A stretch of 64,000 nt of DNA. Origin: Frateuria terrea (GTDB lineage Bacteria > Pseudomonadota > Gammaproteobacteria > Xanthomonadales > Rhodanobacteraceae). The stretch covers positions 290,454 through 354,453 of the forward strand of contig NZ_FOXL01000005.1 of the NCBI RefSeq assembly GCF_900115705.1, written 5' to 3'. Positions 1-7,621 of the stretch are shown here, in pieces; within the stretch, counting starts at the first letter, position 1; the number at the start of each line of letters is the position of its first letter. The notes under the pieces were generated by a model that made no database searches, was not told where the DNA came from, and saw only the letters and a list, made by a program, of their open reading frames with translations. The position numbers and the translations under genes are program-made.

Positions 1-1
1 C

Positions 2-511
2 GCCTTTCACCTGCCCGCCGACGTCAAGGTGCCTTACAAGGTCGCCCTGAAGTCCGAATTGAACGGGCGCTGGCTGCATTCGAGCTACCTGTTCGCGCCG
101 ACGGTCGTGCTGTTGGACGCAGCGTTCCAGCCGATCGATTCCCAGGACGTGCCGCTGTGTGAATACATGGGCTGGAGCAGCGCCACGACCGGTGCCTTCG
201 GTGCGGTCAAGGTGACCAGCGACAAGGCCCGCTACCTGGTGGTCTACAGCTCGGCCGACCAGCAGTCCGGCGATACCTACTGGGAGCAGTCGCCGGCCAC
301 CTTCTCGGCCGAGGCTCCGGTGCAGATGACCTCCAACGGCAGCTTCCGCATTCCGCACGGCCCGGACGGCACGGTCTGGGTCGGCCTGATGAACGAGACC
401 TACGCCAAGGCCATCGACAACGGCATTTGCGACAAGGCCCCCCAGGGCAAGGGACTGCTCAACACGCTGCGCACCGCGCTGCCCACGCACTGGAGCAAGA
501 GCGGAACGTGA
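2..511 (+). CDS. MalM-family periplasmic protein, C-terminal part
   Basis: The reading frame is open from the left edge, so only the C-terminal 169 residues are present. Its first part (AFHLPADVKVPYKVALKSEL, then a LFAPTVVLLDAAFQP segment) resembles the beta-sandwich part of E. coli MalM, where a similar run precedes 'FAPNVLILDS'. MalM is a periplasmic protein of the maltose regulon whose exact role is unsettled. The signal peptide must lie outside the window. The stop codon overlaps the GTG of the next gene by two bases, which suggests translational coupling. The family call rests on remembered similarity and is moderately sure; a maltose link is not shown here. Confidence 0.65.
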   Translation, partial: AFHLPADVKVPYKVALKSELNGRWLHSSYLFAPTVVLLDAAFQPIDSQDVPLCEYMGWSSATTGAFGAVKVTSDKARYLVVYSSADQQSGDTYWEQSPATFSAEAPVQMTSNGSFRIPHGPDGTVWVGLMNETYAKAIDNGICDKAPQGKGLLNTLRTALPTHWSKSGT

Positions 512-840
512 GCCCCCTGGTCGCGCTCTACCTGTTGCTCCTGGCCGGCGGCGTCGCCTGCTTCGTGCTGTATTACCTGGCGCAGTACCGCATCGCGCGG
601 CTGCTACGCGAGCATCACCCGCAGCAATGGAAGATCATCGCCGAGCCTGAGCAGGGCCGGCCCAGCGGCGTACGCACCTGGATGCGCATGCAGCACGTGC
701 TGCGTTCGTCGCAACCCCGCCTGCCGCAGCTGCTGGAGGATGAGGCGATCACCCGCTGGTTCCGCACCTGGCAGGTGACGCCCTGGCTGGCATGGAGCTG
801 CTGGTTCGCGGCCATGTTCCTGCAGTGGAAGGCGCGCTGA
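508..840 (+). CDS. Small two-TM membrane protein, UspB-like layout
   Basis: A 110-residue protein starting at GTG 508, chosen because GTGA overlaps the stop of the preceding gene. One hydrophobic segment lies near the N-terminus (about residues 4-24, LVALYLLLLAGG) and a second near the C-terminus (about 88-106, WLAWSCWFAAMF), with a basic soluble middle containing RIARLLREHHPQQW. Length and two-ended membrane topology match E. coli UspB (111 residues), a stress-linked membrane protein, but sequence identity looks low, so the name is only a suggestion. It probably forms an operon with the MalM-like gene. Confidence 0.7.
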   Translation: MSPLVALYLLLLAGGVACFVLYYLAQYRIARLLREHHPQQWKIIAEPEQGRPSGVRTWMRMQHVLRSSQPRLPQLLEDEAITRWFRTWQVTPWLAWSCWFAAMFLQWKAR

Positions 841-911
841 CCGACCACGGTTGAAAGGCATGCCGTTGCGCGGAAACGCGAATCCCATGTGACCCTGGCG
901 AGGAGATGCCG

Positions 912-1700
912 ATGCAACTGGATCTGAGCGGCCGACATGCGCTGGTCTGCGGCGCCTCGCAGGGCATCGGCCGCGCCAGCGCCATCGAGCTGGCGGAACT
1001 GGGCGCCACGGTCACCCTGCTCTCGCGCTCGCCCGGGCCGCTGGAGGAACTGGCCGGCCGGTTGCCGCGCCCGCGCGGACAGGAGCACCGGTGGCAGGCG
1101 GTGGACATGCTCGAGACCACGCGGCTGCAAGGCGTGGTTACCGACCTCGCCGCGGCAAGCCCCGTGCACATCCTGGTCAACAACAGCGGGGGACCGCCCG
1201 GTGGTCCGGCGCATACGGCCGATCCGGCCGCCTTCGAGGCGGCGTTCCGGCAGCACCTGATCGCCGGCCAGGCGATGGTGCAGGCACTCCTGCCGGGCAT
1301 GCGCCAGGCCGGCTACGGGCGCATCGTCAATGTCATCTCCACCTCGGTGAAGGAGCCGATCCCGAACCTGGGCGTTTCCAACACCGTGCGCGCCGCGGTC
1401 GCCGCATGGGCCAAGACGCTCGCCGGCGAACTGGCTGCCGACGGCATCACCGTCAACAACGTGCTGCCCGGCTATACCCGCACCGGCCGGCTCGACAGCC
1501 TGCTCGGAACGCAGGCAAAGAACAGCGGGCGCAGCGAGAACGACATCGCCAACGACCTGATGGCAACGATCCCGGCGCGTCGCTTCGGCGAACCGGCCGA
1601 AGTCGCCGCCGTGATCGCTTTCCTCTGCACGCCGGCTGCTGCCTACGTCAACGGCGTCAGCATTGCCGTCGACGGCGGCCGCACCCGCGCGTTGAGCTGA
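912..1700 (+). CDS. SDR-family oxidoreductase with altered catalytic tetrad
   Basis: A 262-residue Rossmann protein of the short-chain dehydrogenase/reductase family. ATG 912 is preferred to ATG 906 because AGGAG at 901-905 abuts 906 but sits six bases from 912. The cofactor motif reads CGASQGIG (residues 13-20; the usual form is TGxxxGIG), followed by NNSGG and a normal C-terminus ending in VDGGRTRALS. The catalytic serine (S143) is in place, but aligning the conserved GITVN end puts Ser156 at the Tyr position and Arg160 at the Lys position of YxxxK. Such BKR-like SDRs with imperfect tetrads are a known subgroup without a settled function. It heads a plus-strand run with the aldehyde dehydrogenase. 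Confidence 0.85.
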   Translation: MQLDLSGRHALVCGASQGIGRASAIELAELGATVTLLSRSPGPLEELAGRLPRPRGQEHRWQAVDMLETTRLQGVVTDLAAASPVHILVNNSGGPPGGPAHTADPAAFEAAFRQHLIAGQAMVQALLPGMRQAGYGRIVNVISTSVKEPIPNLGVSNTVRAAVAAWAKTLAGELAADGITVNNVLPGYTRTGRLDSLLGTQAKNSGRSENDIANDLMATIPARRFGEPAEVAAVIAFLCTPAAAYVNGVSIAVDGGRTRALS

Positions 1701-1712
1701 TCCGAGCGATGT

Positions 1713-1760
1713 CCCTCTCCCCTTGAGGAAAGGCCGGGGTGAGGGGCGGGGGCTCGCCCC
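1713..1760 (+). repeat. Intergenic palindromic element, family A
   Basis: A GC-rich palindrome with the pattern CCCTCTCCCC-loop-GG...GGGGTGAGGGGCGGG lies between the SDR and aldehyde dehydrogenase genes. Similar elements recur near 8245, 12779, 47876, 55005, 58256 and 58376, in both orientations and always outside genes. Confidence 0.55.
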
Positions 1761-1831
1761 AAGCTCGGCGAAACCCGCGCATACGCCCGCGTCCGGTGCA
1801 ATCGCTTCCCCCAGGTCGTAAGCTTGCACGG

Positions 1832-3298
1832 ATGCCTCCCCAGCGCCTTGCCAACCTGATCGACGGCCGCCTCGTTGCGCCGCGCGCGGACCGCTGGCTC
1901 GACGTATACGAGCCGGCCACCGGCGAGGTTTTTGCGCTCTGCCCCGATTCCGACGCCGACGACATCGCCGATGCCGTCGCCGCCGCCGGGCGCGCCGCTC
2001 CTGCCTGGGGAAATGCGCCGATCGAACAGCGCGCACACGTGCTCAATCGCCTGGCCGAGCTGATCGAGCAGGATCTGGACGCCTTCGCCGCGATCGAGTC
2101 GCGCGACAGCGGCAAGCCGTTGGCGCTGGCGCGCAACCTCGACATCCCCCGCGCAGTCAGCAACCTGCGCTACTTCGCTGCCGCGATCCAGGGCTGGGAC
2201 AGCCAATCGCACGCCATGGCGCTGGGCCAGCCGGACGCCGGCGCGATCAACTACACCCTGCGCCAGCCGCTGGGCGTGGTCGGCTGCATCAGTCCTTGGA
2301 ACCTGCCGCTGTATCTGTTCACCTGGAAGATCGCGCCCGCACTCGCTGTCGGCAATGCGGTGGTGGCGAAGCCTTCGGAGGTCACGCCCTGCACCGCGGC
2401 GCGGCTGGCTGAACTCAGCATCCAGGCCGGCTTCCCGCCCGGCGTGCTCAACATCGTCCAGGGCCGTGGCCCGAGCGTGGGCAAGCCACTGGTCGAGCAC
2501 AGCCAGGTCAAGGCGATCTCCTTCACCGGCAGCACCGCCACCGGCGCCGCGATCGCCATGACGGCGGCGCCGCTGTTCAAGAAGGTCTCGCTGGAAATGG
2601 GCGGCAAGAATCCTGCAATCGTGTTTGCCGACGCGGATCTCTCCGACGCGAACCTCGACACCATCGTGCGCTCGGGTTTCGCCAACCAGGGCGAAATCTG
2701 CCTTTGCGGTTCGCGCCTGCTGGTGCAGCGATCGATCTACGAACGCTTCCGGGAGCGCTACCTGGAGCGCGTGCGGCGCCTGGTCGTGGGCGATCCGAGC
2801 GAGTCCGCCACCCACCTCGGCGCGCTCGTCTCCGAAGCGCATTTCGACAAGGTGATGCGCTGCATCGCCGTGGCCCGCGCGGAAGGCGCCACCGTGCTTT
2901 GCGGCGGCGAGGCCGTGCAGCTGCCGGGCCGCTGCGCCGGCGGTTGGTTCGTCGCCCCCACCGTACTGGAGGGACTGCCAAGTGCCTCGGCCACCAACCA
3001 GACCGAGATCTTCGGACCGGTGGTGAGCCTGCTGCCGTTCGAGGACGAGGCCGACGCGATCAGGCTGGCCAACGACAGCCGCTACGGCCTGGCCGCCTCG
3101 ATGTGGACGCAGGACCTGTCGCGCGCGCACCGCGTCGCCGCCGCGCTCGACTTCGGCATCGTCTGGACCAACTGCTGGCTGCTGCGCGACCTGCGCACGC
3201 CGTTCGGCGGCGTGAAGCAGTCGGGCCTGGGCCGCGAAGGCGGCAGCGAGGCGCTGGCCTTCTTCACCGAGCCGAAGAACGTCTGCATCCGTTACTGA
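1832..3298 (+). CDS. Aldehyde dehydrogenase, 2-aminomuconate semialdehyde dehydrogenase type
   Basis: A 488-residue NAD(P)-dependent aldehyde dehydrogenase. ATG 1832 gives the normal N-terminus (MPPQRLANLIDGRL); the frame is open further upstream but that part runs through a repeat. The family signatures are present: SPWNLPLY (about 154-161), FTGST (231-235), the general base Glu255 in LEMGGKNP and the nucleophile Cys290 in QGEICLCGSR. The C-terminus TPFGGVKQSGLGREGG and the overall character fit the hydroxymuconic/2-aminomuconate semialdehyde dehydrogenase branch. The RidA-type deaminase two genes downstream acts on the product of that reaction, which supports the substrate call by context. 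A general aldehyde dehydrogenase remains possible. Confidence 0.85.
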   Translation: MPPQRLANLIDGRLVAPRADRWLDVYEPATGEVFALCPDSDADDIADAVAAAGRAAPAWGNAPIEQRAHVLNRLAELIEQDLDAFAAIESRDSGKPLALARNLDIPRAVSNLRYFAAAIQGWDSQSHAMALGQPDAGAINYTLRQPLGVVGCISPWNLPLYLFTWKIAPALAVGNAVVAKPSEVTPCTAARLAELSIQAGFPPGVLNIVQGRGPSVGKPLVEHSQVKAISFTGSTATGAAIAMTAAPLFKKVSLEMGGKNPAIVFADADLSDANLDTIVRSGFANQGEICLCGSRLLVQRSIYERFRERYLERVRRLVVGDPSESATHLGALVSEAHFDKVMRCIAVARAEGATVLCGGEAVQLPGRCAGGWFVAPTVLEGLPSASATNQTEIFGPVVSLLPFEDEADAIRLANDSRYGLAASMWTQDLSRAHRVAAALDFGIVWTNCWLLRDLRTPFGGVKQSGLGREGGSEALAFFTEPKNVCIRY

Positions 3299-3312
3299 TC
3301 TGGAAAAAATCC

Positions 3313-3981
3313 ATGCCACACACGCTGAAAGAACTGCTTGCCAACAATCGCCGCTGGGCTGCCAACGTCACCGCTGCCGACCCGCATTTCTTCGAGCAGT
3401 TGTCACAGCAGCAGGCCCCGAAGTACCTGTGGATCGGCTGCTCCGACTCGCGCGTGCCAGCCACCCAGATCGTCGACCTGCCGCCAGGCGAGATCTTCGT
3501 CCATCGCAACGTGGCCAACGTGGTGGTGCACACCGACCTCAACGCGCTGAGCACCATCCAGTTCGCGGTGGACGTGCTCAAGGTCGAGCACATCCTGGTC
3601 GTGGGCCACTACGGCTGCGGCGGCGTCGGCGCGGTGCTGCGCAGGGACAGGCTCGGCCTGATCGACAACTGGCTGCGCCACGTCAAGGACGTGGCCTTCA
3701 AGCACGCCGACGCGTTGCAAGCGGACGTACCCTTCGCGGCGCGCCACGACCGCCTGTGCGAGCTCAACGCCATCGAGCAGGCGCTCAACGTGTGCGGCAC
3801 CAGCATCGTGCAGGACGCCTGGGAGCGTGGCCAGAAGCTGGCCGTGCACTCGTGGATCTACGGTCTTACCGACGGCCACATGCACGACCTGGGACTGGTG
3901 GTTACCGGTCGCGAGGACATGGGTGAGGCGTACCGGCGGGCGCTCGAGGGCATGGCCGAGCGTTGGCGGGCAAAGGCGTGA
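3313..3981 (+). CDS. can: Beta-class carbonic anhydrase
   Basis: A 222-residue cytoplasmic zinc enzyme converting CO2 and water to bicarbonate. ATG 3313 lies 14 bases after the dehydrogenase stop. Zinc ligands of the beta class are visible: Cys43, Asp45 with Arg47 (CSDSR), and His99 and Cys102 in GHYGCGG. The length and the HRNVANVV stretch match the E. coli Can type. Its stop overlaps the GTG start of the next gene by two bases, so it is translated together with the RidA-type deaminase. Sitting inside an apparent kynurenine/aminomuconate pathway, it may deal with CO2 released by decarboxylation in that route; this is inference from position only. Confidence 0.95.
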   Translation: MPHTLKELLANNRRWAANVTAADPHFFEQLSQQQAPKYLWIGCSDSRVPATQIVDLPPGEIFVHRNVANVVVHTDLNALSTIQFAVDVLKVEHILVVGHYGCGGVGAVLRRDRLGLIDNWLRHVKDVAFKHADALQADVPFAARHDRLCELNAIEQALNVCGTSIVQDAWERGQKLAVHSWIYGLTDGHMHDLGLVVTGREDMGEAYRRALEGMAERWRAKA

Positions 3982-4403
3982 ACGGGGCTATCCGCACCGA
4001 CACCGCGCCCGCCCCGGTTGGCGCCTACCCGCATGCGCGCCGCGTGGGCAACCTGCTCTTTCTCTCCGGCGTGGGGCCACGTGAGCCGGGCACTGGCAAG
4101 GTGCCGGGCAACGTCCACGACCACGACGGCAGCCTGGCCGCCTACGACATCGAGGCGCAATGCCGGCAGGTGTTCGCCAATGTCCGCTCGGTGCTGGAGG
4201 CCAGCGGCGCGCGCTGGGAAGACCTGATCGACGTGACCGTGTACCTCACCGACATGGCGCGCGATTTTCCGGTCTACAACAAGCTCTACGCGGAACATTT
4301 CGCCGGCGTGGATGCCTGCCGCACGACGGTGGGCATCAGCGCGCTGCCGACACCCATCGCGATCGAGCTCAAGTGCGTCGCGGCGCTGCCGGGCGAACGC
4401 TGA
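3978..4403 (+). CDS. RidA-family protein, probable 2-aminomuconate deaminase
   Basis: A 141-residue protein of the RidA/YjgF family. GTG 3978 is chosen because its GTGA overlaps the carbonic anhydrase stop; a TTG at 3963 is also in frame. Typical features are APAPVGAYPHARRVGNLLFLSG near the start, DVTVYLTDM in the middle and a C-terminal IAIELKCVAAL strand. The insert RxPGTGKVPGNVHDHDGSL and the association with an aminomuconate-semialdehyde-type dehydrogenase fit the 2-aminomuconate deaminase branch (NbaF/AmnD), which releases ammonia from 2-aminomuconate in kynurenine or 2-aminophenol breakdown. A general enamine/imine deaminase role is the alternative. Confidence 0.85.
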   Translation: MNGAIRTDTAPAPVGAYPHARRVGNLLFLSGVGPREPGTGKVPGNVHDHDGSLAAYDIEAQCRQVFANVRSVLEASGARWEDLIDVTVYLTDMARDFPVYNKLYAEHFAGVDACRTTVGISALPTPIAIELKCVAALPGER

Positions 4404-4410
4404 TACCCCG

Positions 4411-4445
4411 AAAACAAAGGTCCCGCCGGTTCGGCCGGCGGGACC
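4411..4445 (-). terminator. Intrinsic terminator of the minus-strand small gene
   Basis: An 11-bp perfect stem (4419-4429 with 4435-4445, loop TTCGG) is followed on the minus strand by TTTGTTTT. It lies between two convergent genes and would stop transcripts of the 4463-4687 gene; the stem may also slow plus-strand transcripts. Confidence 0.85.
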
Positions 4446-4462
4446 AACGAACCGCCGGCGGC

Positions 4463-4687
4463 TTACTTGCCGGAAGCCGACTTCTCGGCCGACTTCTTCA
4501 TCGCCTTGTGGGCGTGATGGTGGTGCGTCATCGTTTTCTTGGGTGCCATGGTGGCGGCCTGCTCGGTCTTGGTCGCCGCCGCCTTCGGCGCAGCGGCCTG
4601 CGCCTTCGGGGCAGCGGTCTGGGCCATCACAACACCGGAAAGAGCCACGCCTGCCACGAGCAGGGAAGCGATCGCGAGCTTACGCAT
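4463..4687 (-). CDS. Small secreted Ala/Lys/His-rich protein, acid-shock-like
   Basis: A 74-residue precursor. ATG 4687 has GAGGT seven bases upstream; a longer in-frame form lacks such a site. Residues 1-23 form a clear signal peptide (MRKLAIASLLVAGVALSGVVMAQ). The mature part is low-complexity: AAPKAQAAAPKAA repeats and then MTHHHHAHKAMKKSAEKSASGK, rich in Ala, Lys and His with no aromatic residues. Composition and size recall the periplasmic acid-shock protein Asr of enterobacteria, but low-complexity likeness is weak evidence. A metal-binding role of the histidine cluster is equally possible. It has its own terminator and lies downstream of hutG. Confidence 0.75.
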   Translation of the reverse strand: MRKLAIASLLVAGVALSGVVMAQTAAPKAQAAAPKAAATKTEQAATMAPKKTMTHHHHAHKAMKKSAEKSASGK

Positions 4688-4871
4688 GATGAGGACCTCG
4701 GAACTGGAAGGCCGCGGACCCGGCCGGAACCCGGCATCGCGGGCGGCGCGGCAACGGCACGATGCGGCGGCTGCCGGATACGGCAACTGAATATCCTGCG
4801 CCCGTCGCGCATGGCGCAGGCGTGCGCCCCTTGACTTGCGACGCGCGGCTCCTGCGCCGAAGGAACTTGCG

Positions 4872-5648
4872 TCAGGCCACGCAGGCGCCCAGCAGCGGCG
4901 CGATTGCCTGGCGCAGTACCGCGGCCTTCGCTTCGTCCCACTCGAAGCTGTCCTCGTCCATGTAATTGCACTGGGTCATTTCCAGCTGAACCGCGTCGAC
5001 GCCTTCGTCTGGACGCCCATATTGCCGCGTGATGTAGCCACCCTTGAAACGGCCATTCACCACGAAATCGAAGCGGTCCTGCCCGTCCAGCAACGCCTCC
5101 AGGCGCTGCTGCAGCGCGGGCGAGCAACTGGCGCCATCGGCCGTGCCGAGGTTGAGATCGGGCAGGCGCCCGTCGAACAACATCGGCACGCGGCTGCGGA
5201 TCGAATGCCCCTCCCAAAGCACCACGCGACCGTGCAGGCCGCGCAGCCTCGCAAGTTCCTGCTGGAGCGCGGTGTGATAGGGCCGCCAAAATTCGTTCAC
5301 GCGCCGTTGAACTTCGGCCGCGTCCGGCTCGCTCTCCCGGTACAGCGGCTCGCCATCGAAGCCAATGGTCGAGACCAGCCCGGTTTCCCGCCGGCCGGGG
5401 TACAACGCGTGGCCGTCAGCGGGCCGGTTGAGGTCCACCACATAGCGCGAGGCCACCGGATGCAGCAGGCTGGCGCCGAGCGCCTGCGCCAGCGGTGCGT
5501 ACAGGCGGGCGACGTGCCAGTCGGTATCGCGCGAGCGGCGCGCCGCCGGGTGCATGCGTGCGGCAATGTCCTCGGGAATGTGGCTGCCGTCGTGCGGCAG
5601 GCTGATCAGCAGGGGCGCGTTGCCCTGGTCGAGGCGGAAGATCTCCAT
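4872..5648 (-). CDS. hutG: N-formylglutamate deformylase
   Basis: A 258-residue zinc-dependent amidohydrolase of the HutG family that releases formate and glutamate from N-formylglutamate in histidine breakdown. The start MEIFRLDQGNAPLLISLPHDGSHIP is typical, followed by DTDWHVARLY, YVVDLNRPADG and LWEGHSIRS, which hold the family's conserved acidic and histidine residues. The other hut genes are not nearby. It starts 30 bases after the glutathione reductase stop and is probably in the same minus-strand transcript, although the two products have no obvious joint role. Confidence 0.93.
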   Translation of the reverse strand: MEIFRLDQGNAPLLISLPHDGSHIPEDIAARMHPAARRSRDTDWHVARLYAPLAQALGASLLHPVASRYVVDLNRPADGHALYPGRRETGLVSTIGFDGEPLYRESEPDAAEVQRRVNEFWRPYHTALQQELARLRGLHGRVVLWEGHSIRSRVPMLFDGRLPDLNLGTADGASCSPALQQRLEALLDGQDRFDFVVNGRFKGGYITRQYGRPDEGVDAVQLEMTQCNYMDEDSFEWDEAKAAVLRQAIAPLLGACVA

Positions 5649-5678
5649 CAGTCCAGTGTAACGCCGCGCGCGCGGCGC

Positions 5679-7022
5679 TCAGTGCATCAGCAGCATCTCT
5701 TCCGATGAGGTCGGATGAATCGCCACCGCGCTGCGAAGTTCCCGCCGGGTGAGGCCCTGGCGCATCGCCAGCGCGAAACCCTGCAGCATCTCGTCCACGC
5801 CGGGGCCCAGCACATGCATGCCGAGCACGCGCTCGTCGTCGCCGGTGCACACCAGCTTCATCACCGTCGGTACCCGGTGCCCGGCCACGGCAAACTGCAG
5901 GGGCACGAACTGCTTGGTGTAGACGCGCACCGCGTCGCCATGCCGCGCCCGCGCCTCGCGCTCGGTCAGGCCGATCTTGCCCAGAGGCGGCTCGGCGAAG
6001 ACAACCGTGGGGATCGCCCGGTAGTCGAACTGCGACTCTGGCTGGCCACCGAGCAGGCGCTCGACCAGCGCGTATCCGGCCGAGACCGCCACCGGCGTCA
6101 ACGCCGGGCAGGCAGTGACGTCGCCGATGGCGCTAATGCCAGGGACCGACGTGTTCTGATGCGCATCGACCTGGATGAAGCCGCGCGCATCGCACGCCAC
6201 GCCGATGCCGCCGAGGCCCAGCTCGTCGCTGTTGGGCACGCGACCGACCGCCCACAGCACCGAATGGTACGGGCCATGCGCGGCGCCGCGGGCATCGTCC
6301 AGCAACAGCGCGCCGGGTTCGCCGCGGGCGCCGGTCACGTTGCTCTCGGCGGTGATGCGGATGCCCTGCGCACGCATCTGCGCGGCCAGCGCCTGAACCA
6401 GCTCTCCGTCGAAACCGTCCAGCAACTGCTTGCGGATCAGCAGTTCCACCTCGCAGCCCAGCGCGCGCAGCAGGCAGGCGAACTCGACGGCGACATAGCC
6501 ACCGCCGACGATGCCGATCGAGCGCGGCAATGCGCTCAGCGAAAACACGTCGTCGGAGACCATGCCGAGCTCGAAGCCGGGCAGCGGCAGGCGCCGTGGC
6601 CGCGCTCCGGTGGCGATGACCACCTGCGGCGCGCGGTACTGCATGTCGCCGGCCAGCACGGTATCGCGCGCCACCAGTCGTCCTGCCGCTCCGATCCATG
6701 CCACGTCCACCTCGCCCAGCCGCTGCGCGTAGCGCTCGCGGATGCCTTCGATGTAGCGATCGCGCAGGCCGCGGAAACGGTCCCAGTCCAACCGGCCCGG
6801 GGTGAGCTCGAAGCCGTAGTCCCCCGCCAGCGCCTGGGCCTGCGCCAGTTGCGCGGCGAACCACAGCGCCTTCTTCGGCACGCAGCCGAGGTTCACGCAG
6901 GTGCCGCCCGGCGGCCCCGGATCGAGCAGCCCCACCCTGGCGCCATAGCGCGCCGCGCGCTGCGCCACCGTCAGCCCGCCGGAACCGGCGCCCAGCACGA
7001 TCAGGTCGAATTCGCGAGCCAT
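5679..7022 (-). CDS. gor: Glutathione reductase (glutathione-disulfide reductase)
   Basis: A 447-residue flavoprotein disulfide reductase. ATG 7022 is chosen over an upstream extension because GGAGG precedes it. It has the FAD motif GAGSGG (11-16), the redox-active pair Cys42/Cys47 in GGTCVNLGCVPKK, a second nucleotide-binding site GIVGGGYVAVEFA, the FAD-binding AIGDV and the C-terminal catalytic His436-Glu441 in HPTSSEE. Absence of lipoamide- or mercury-type features and the VNLGCVPKK form favour Gor, which keeps glutathione reduced with NADPH. It fits with the S-formylglutathione hydrolase and GST in this window as glutathione-dependent functions. The protein ends a few residues after the catalytic motif, as usual. 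Confidence 0.93.
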   Translation of the reverse strand: MAREFDLIVLGAGSGGLTVAQRAARYGARVGLLDPGPPGGTCVNLGCVPKKALWFAAQLAQAQALAGDYGFELTPGRLDWDRFRGLRDRYIEGIRERYAQRLGEVDVAWIGAAGRLVARDTVLAGDMQYRAPQVVIATGARPRRLPLPGFELGMVSDDVFSLSALPRSIGIVGGGYVAVEFACLLRALGCEVELLIRKQLLDGFDGELVQALAAQMRAQGIRITAESNVTGARGEPGALLLDDARGAAHGPYHSVLWAVGRVPNSDELGLGGIGVACDARGFIQVDAHQNTSVPGISAIGDVTACPALTPVAVSAGYALVERLLGGQPESQFDYRAIPTVVFAEPPLGKIGLTEREARARHGDAVRVYTKQFVPLQFAVAGHRVPTVMKLVCTGDDERVLGMHVLGPGVDEMLQGFALAMRQGLTRRELRSAVAIHPTSSEEMLLMH

Positions 7023-7049
7023 GCAACCTCCGTGGTGTGCGCGTCCAGC

Positions 7050-7543
7050 ATGCATGTCGTGCCGGTGATGGGCGTGAACAGCCGCGTCCGCATCGGTCCA
7101 GTGCCGCCAACCGCAGGCGCCGACCGGCCTGGGACGTCCTCAGCGTCGACCAAACCGGCGTCCGCGAGGAGAGCCGGAGGCGCACCGCTGGATGAGCAAC
7201 ACGAACGTGATGCCGCTGCCGGCCAACGAGCGCGGCATCGACTACGTCCGCGACCGCCTGATCCACGGCAAGGCCGCCATCGCCCGGGCTGGGTCGCGCT
7301 GGACGGCCGGCGCAGGCCGTTGCCGATCAGCCGCGACCTTTGCGCCAGGACGTCCCCTGCCTGGTGGAGGCCCATTACGCCGACGAACCGGACGATGCGG
7401 TCGCGGCCGACCGCTACGTCTTCCTCGAGAACGGCCCCGGGAACACCCCCTGGCTGCGTCCCGGCCGCTATCGCCTGCGCAGCCTGGATATCGCCGGCAA
7501 GATCCTCGTCGAACGACCGGCGCAGGTGGATCCGGCACATTGA
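7050..7543 (+). pseudogene. Frame-broken gene of unknown function
   Basis: Protein-like sequence runs across this stretch but changes frame several times. Frame 3 from ATG 7050 reads MHVVPVMGVNSRVRIGPV; frame 1 around 7200-7287 reads NERGIDYVRDRLIHGKAAIA; frame 3 resumes at GWVALDGRRRPLPISRDL; frame 2 from about 7340 to the stop at 7543 reads RQDVPCLVEAHYADEPDD, then YVFLENGPGN and a basic end. Each piece has natural composition and they join in order, so this looks like one gene of about 160 codons with three small indels. Decay or assembly error cannot be told apart here. No family is recognised. It is divergent from gor. Confidence 0.5.
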
Positions 7544-7567
7544 AAGCTGCGGTCCGGCCTCACAAGC

Positions 7568-7595
7568 TTGACGCAAACCATTGATTGGCTAAGCT
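7568..7595 (+). promoter_or_regulatory. Candidate sigma-70 promoter for the NlpC/P60 gene
   Basis: TTGACG (7568-7573) is followed after 16 bases by TAAGCT (7590-7595), about 27 bases before the likely start codon at 7622. The -35 box is near consensus and the -10 box is weak. Confidence 0.45.
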
Positions 7596-7621
7596 CGGCC
7601 AAAAACACTGCCGAGGTTGCC

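Noticed and set aside
5715-7571. Plus-strand frame of about 600 codons through gor
   Set aside because: It is mostly antisense to glutathione reductase; only its end after 7050 has natural sequence and is treated as part of the broken gene.
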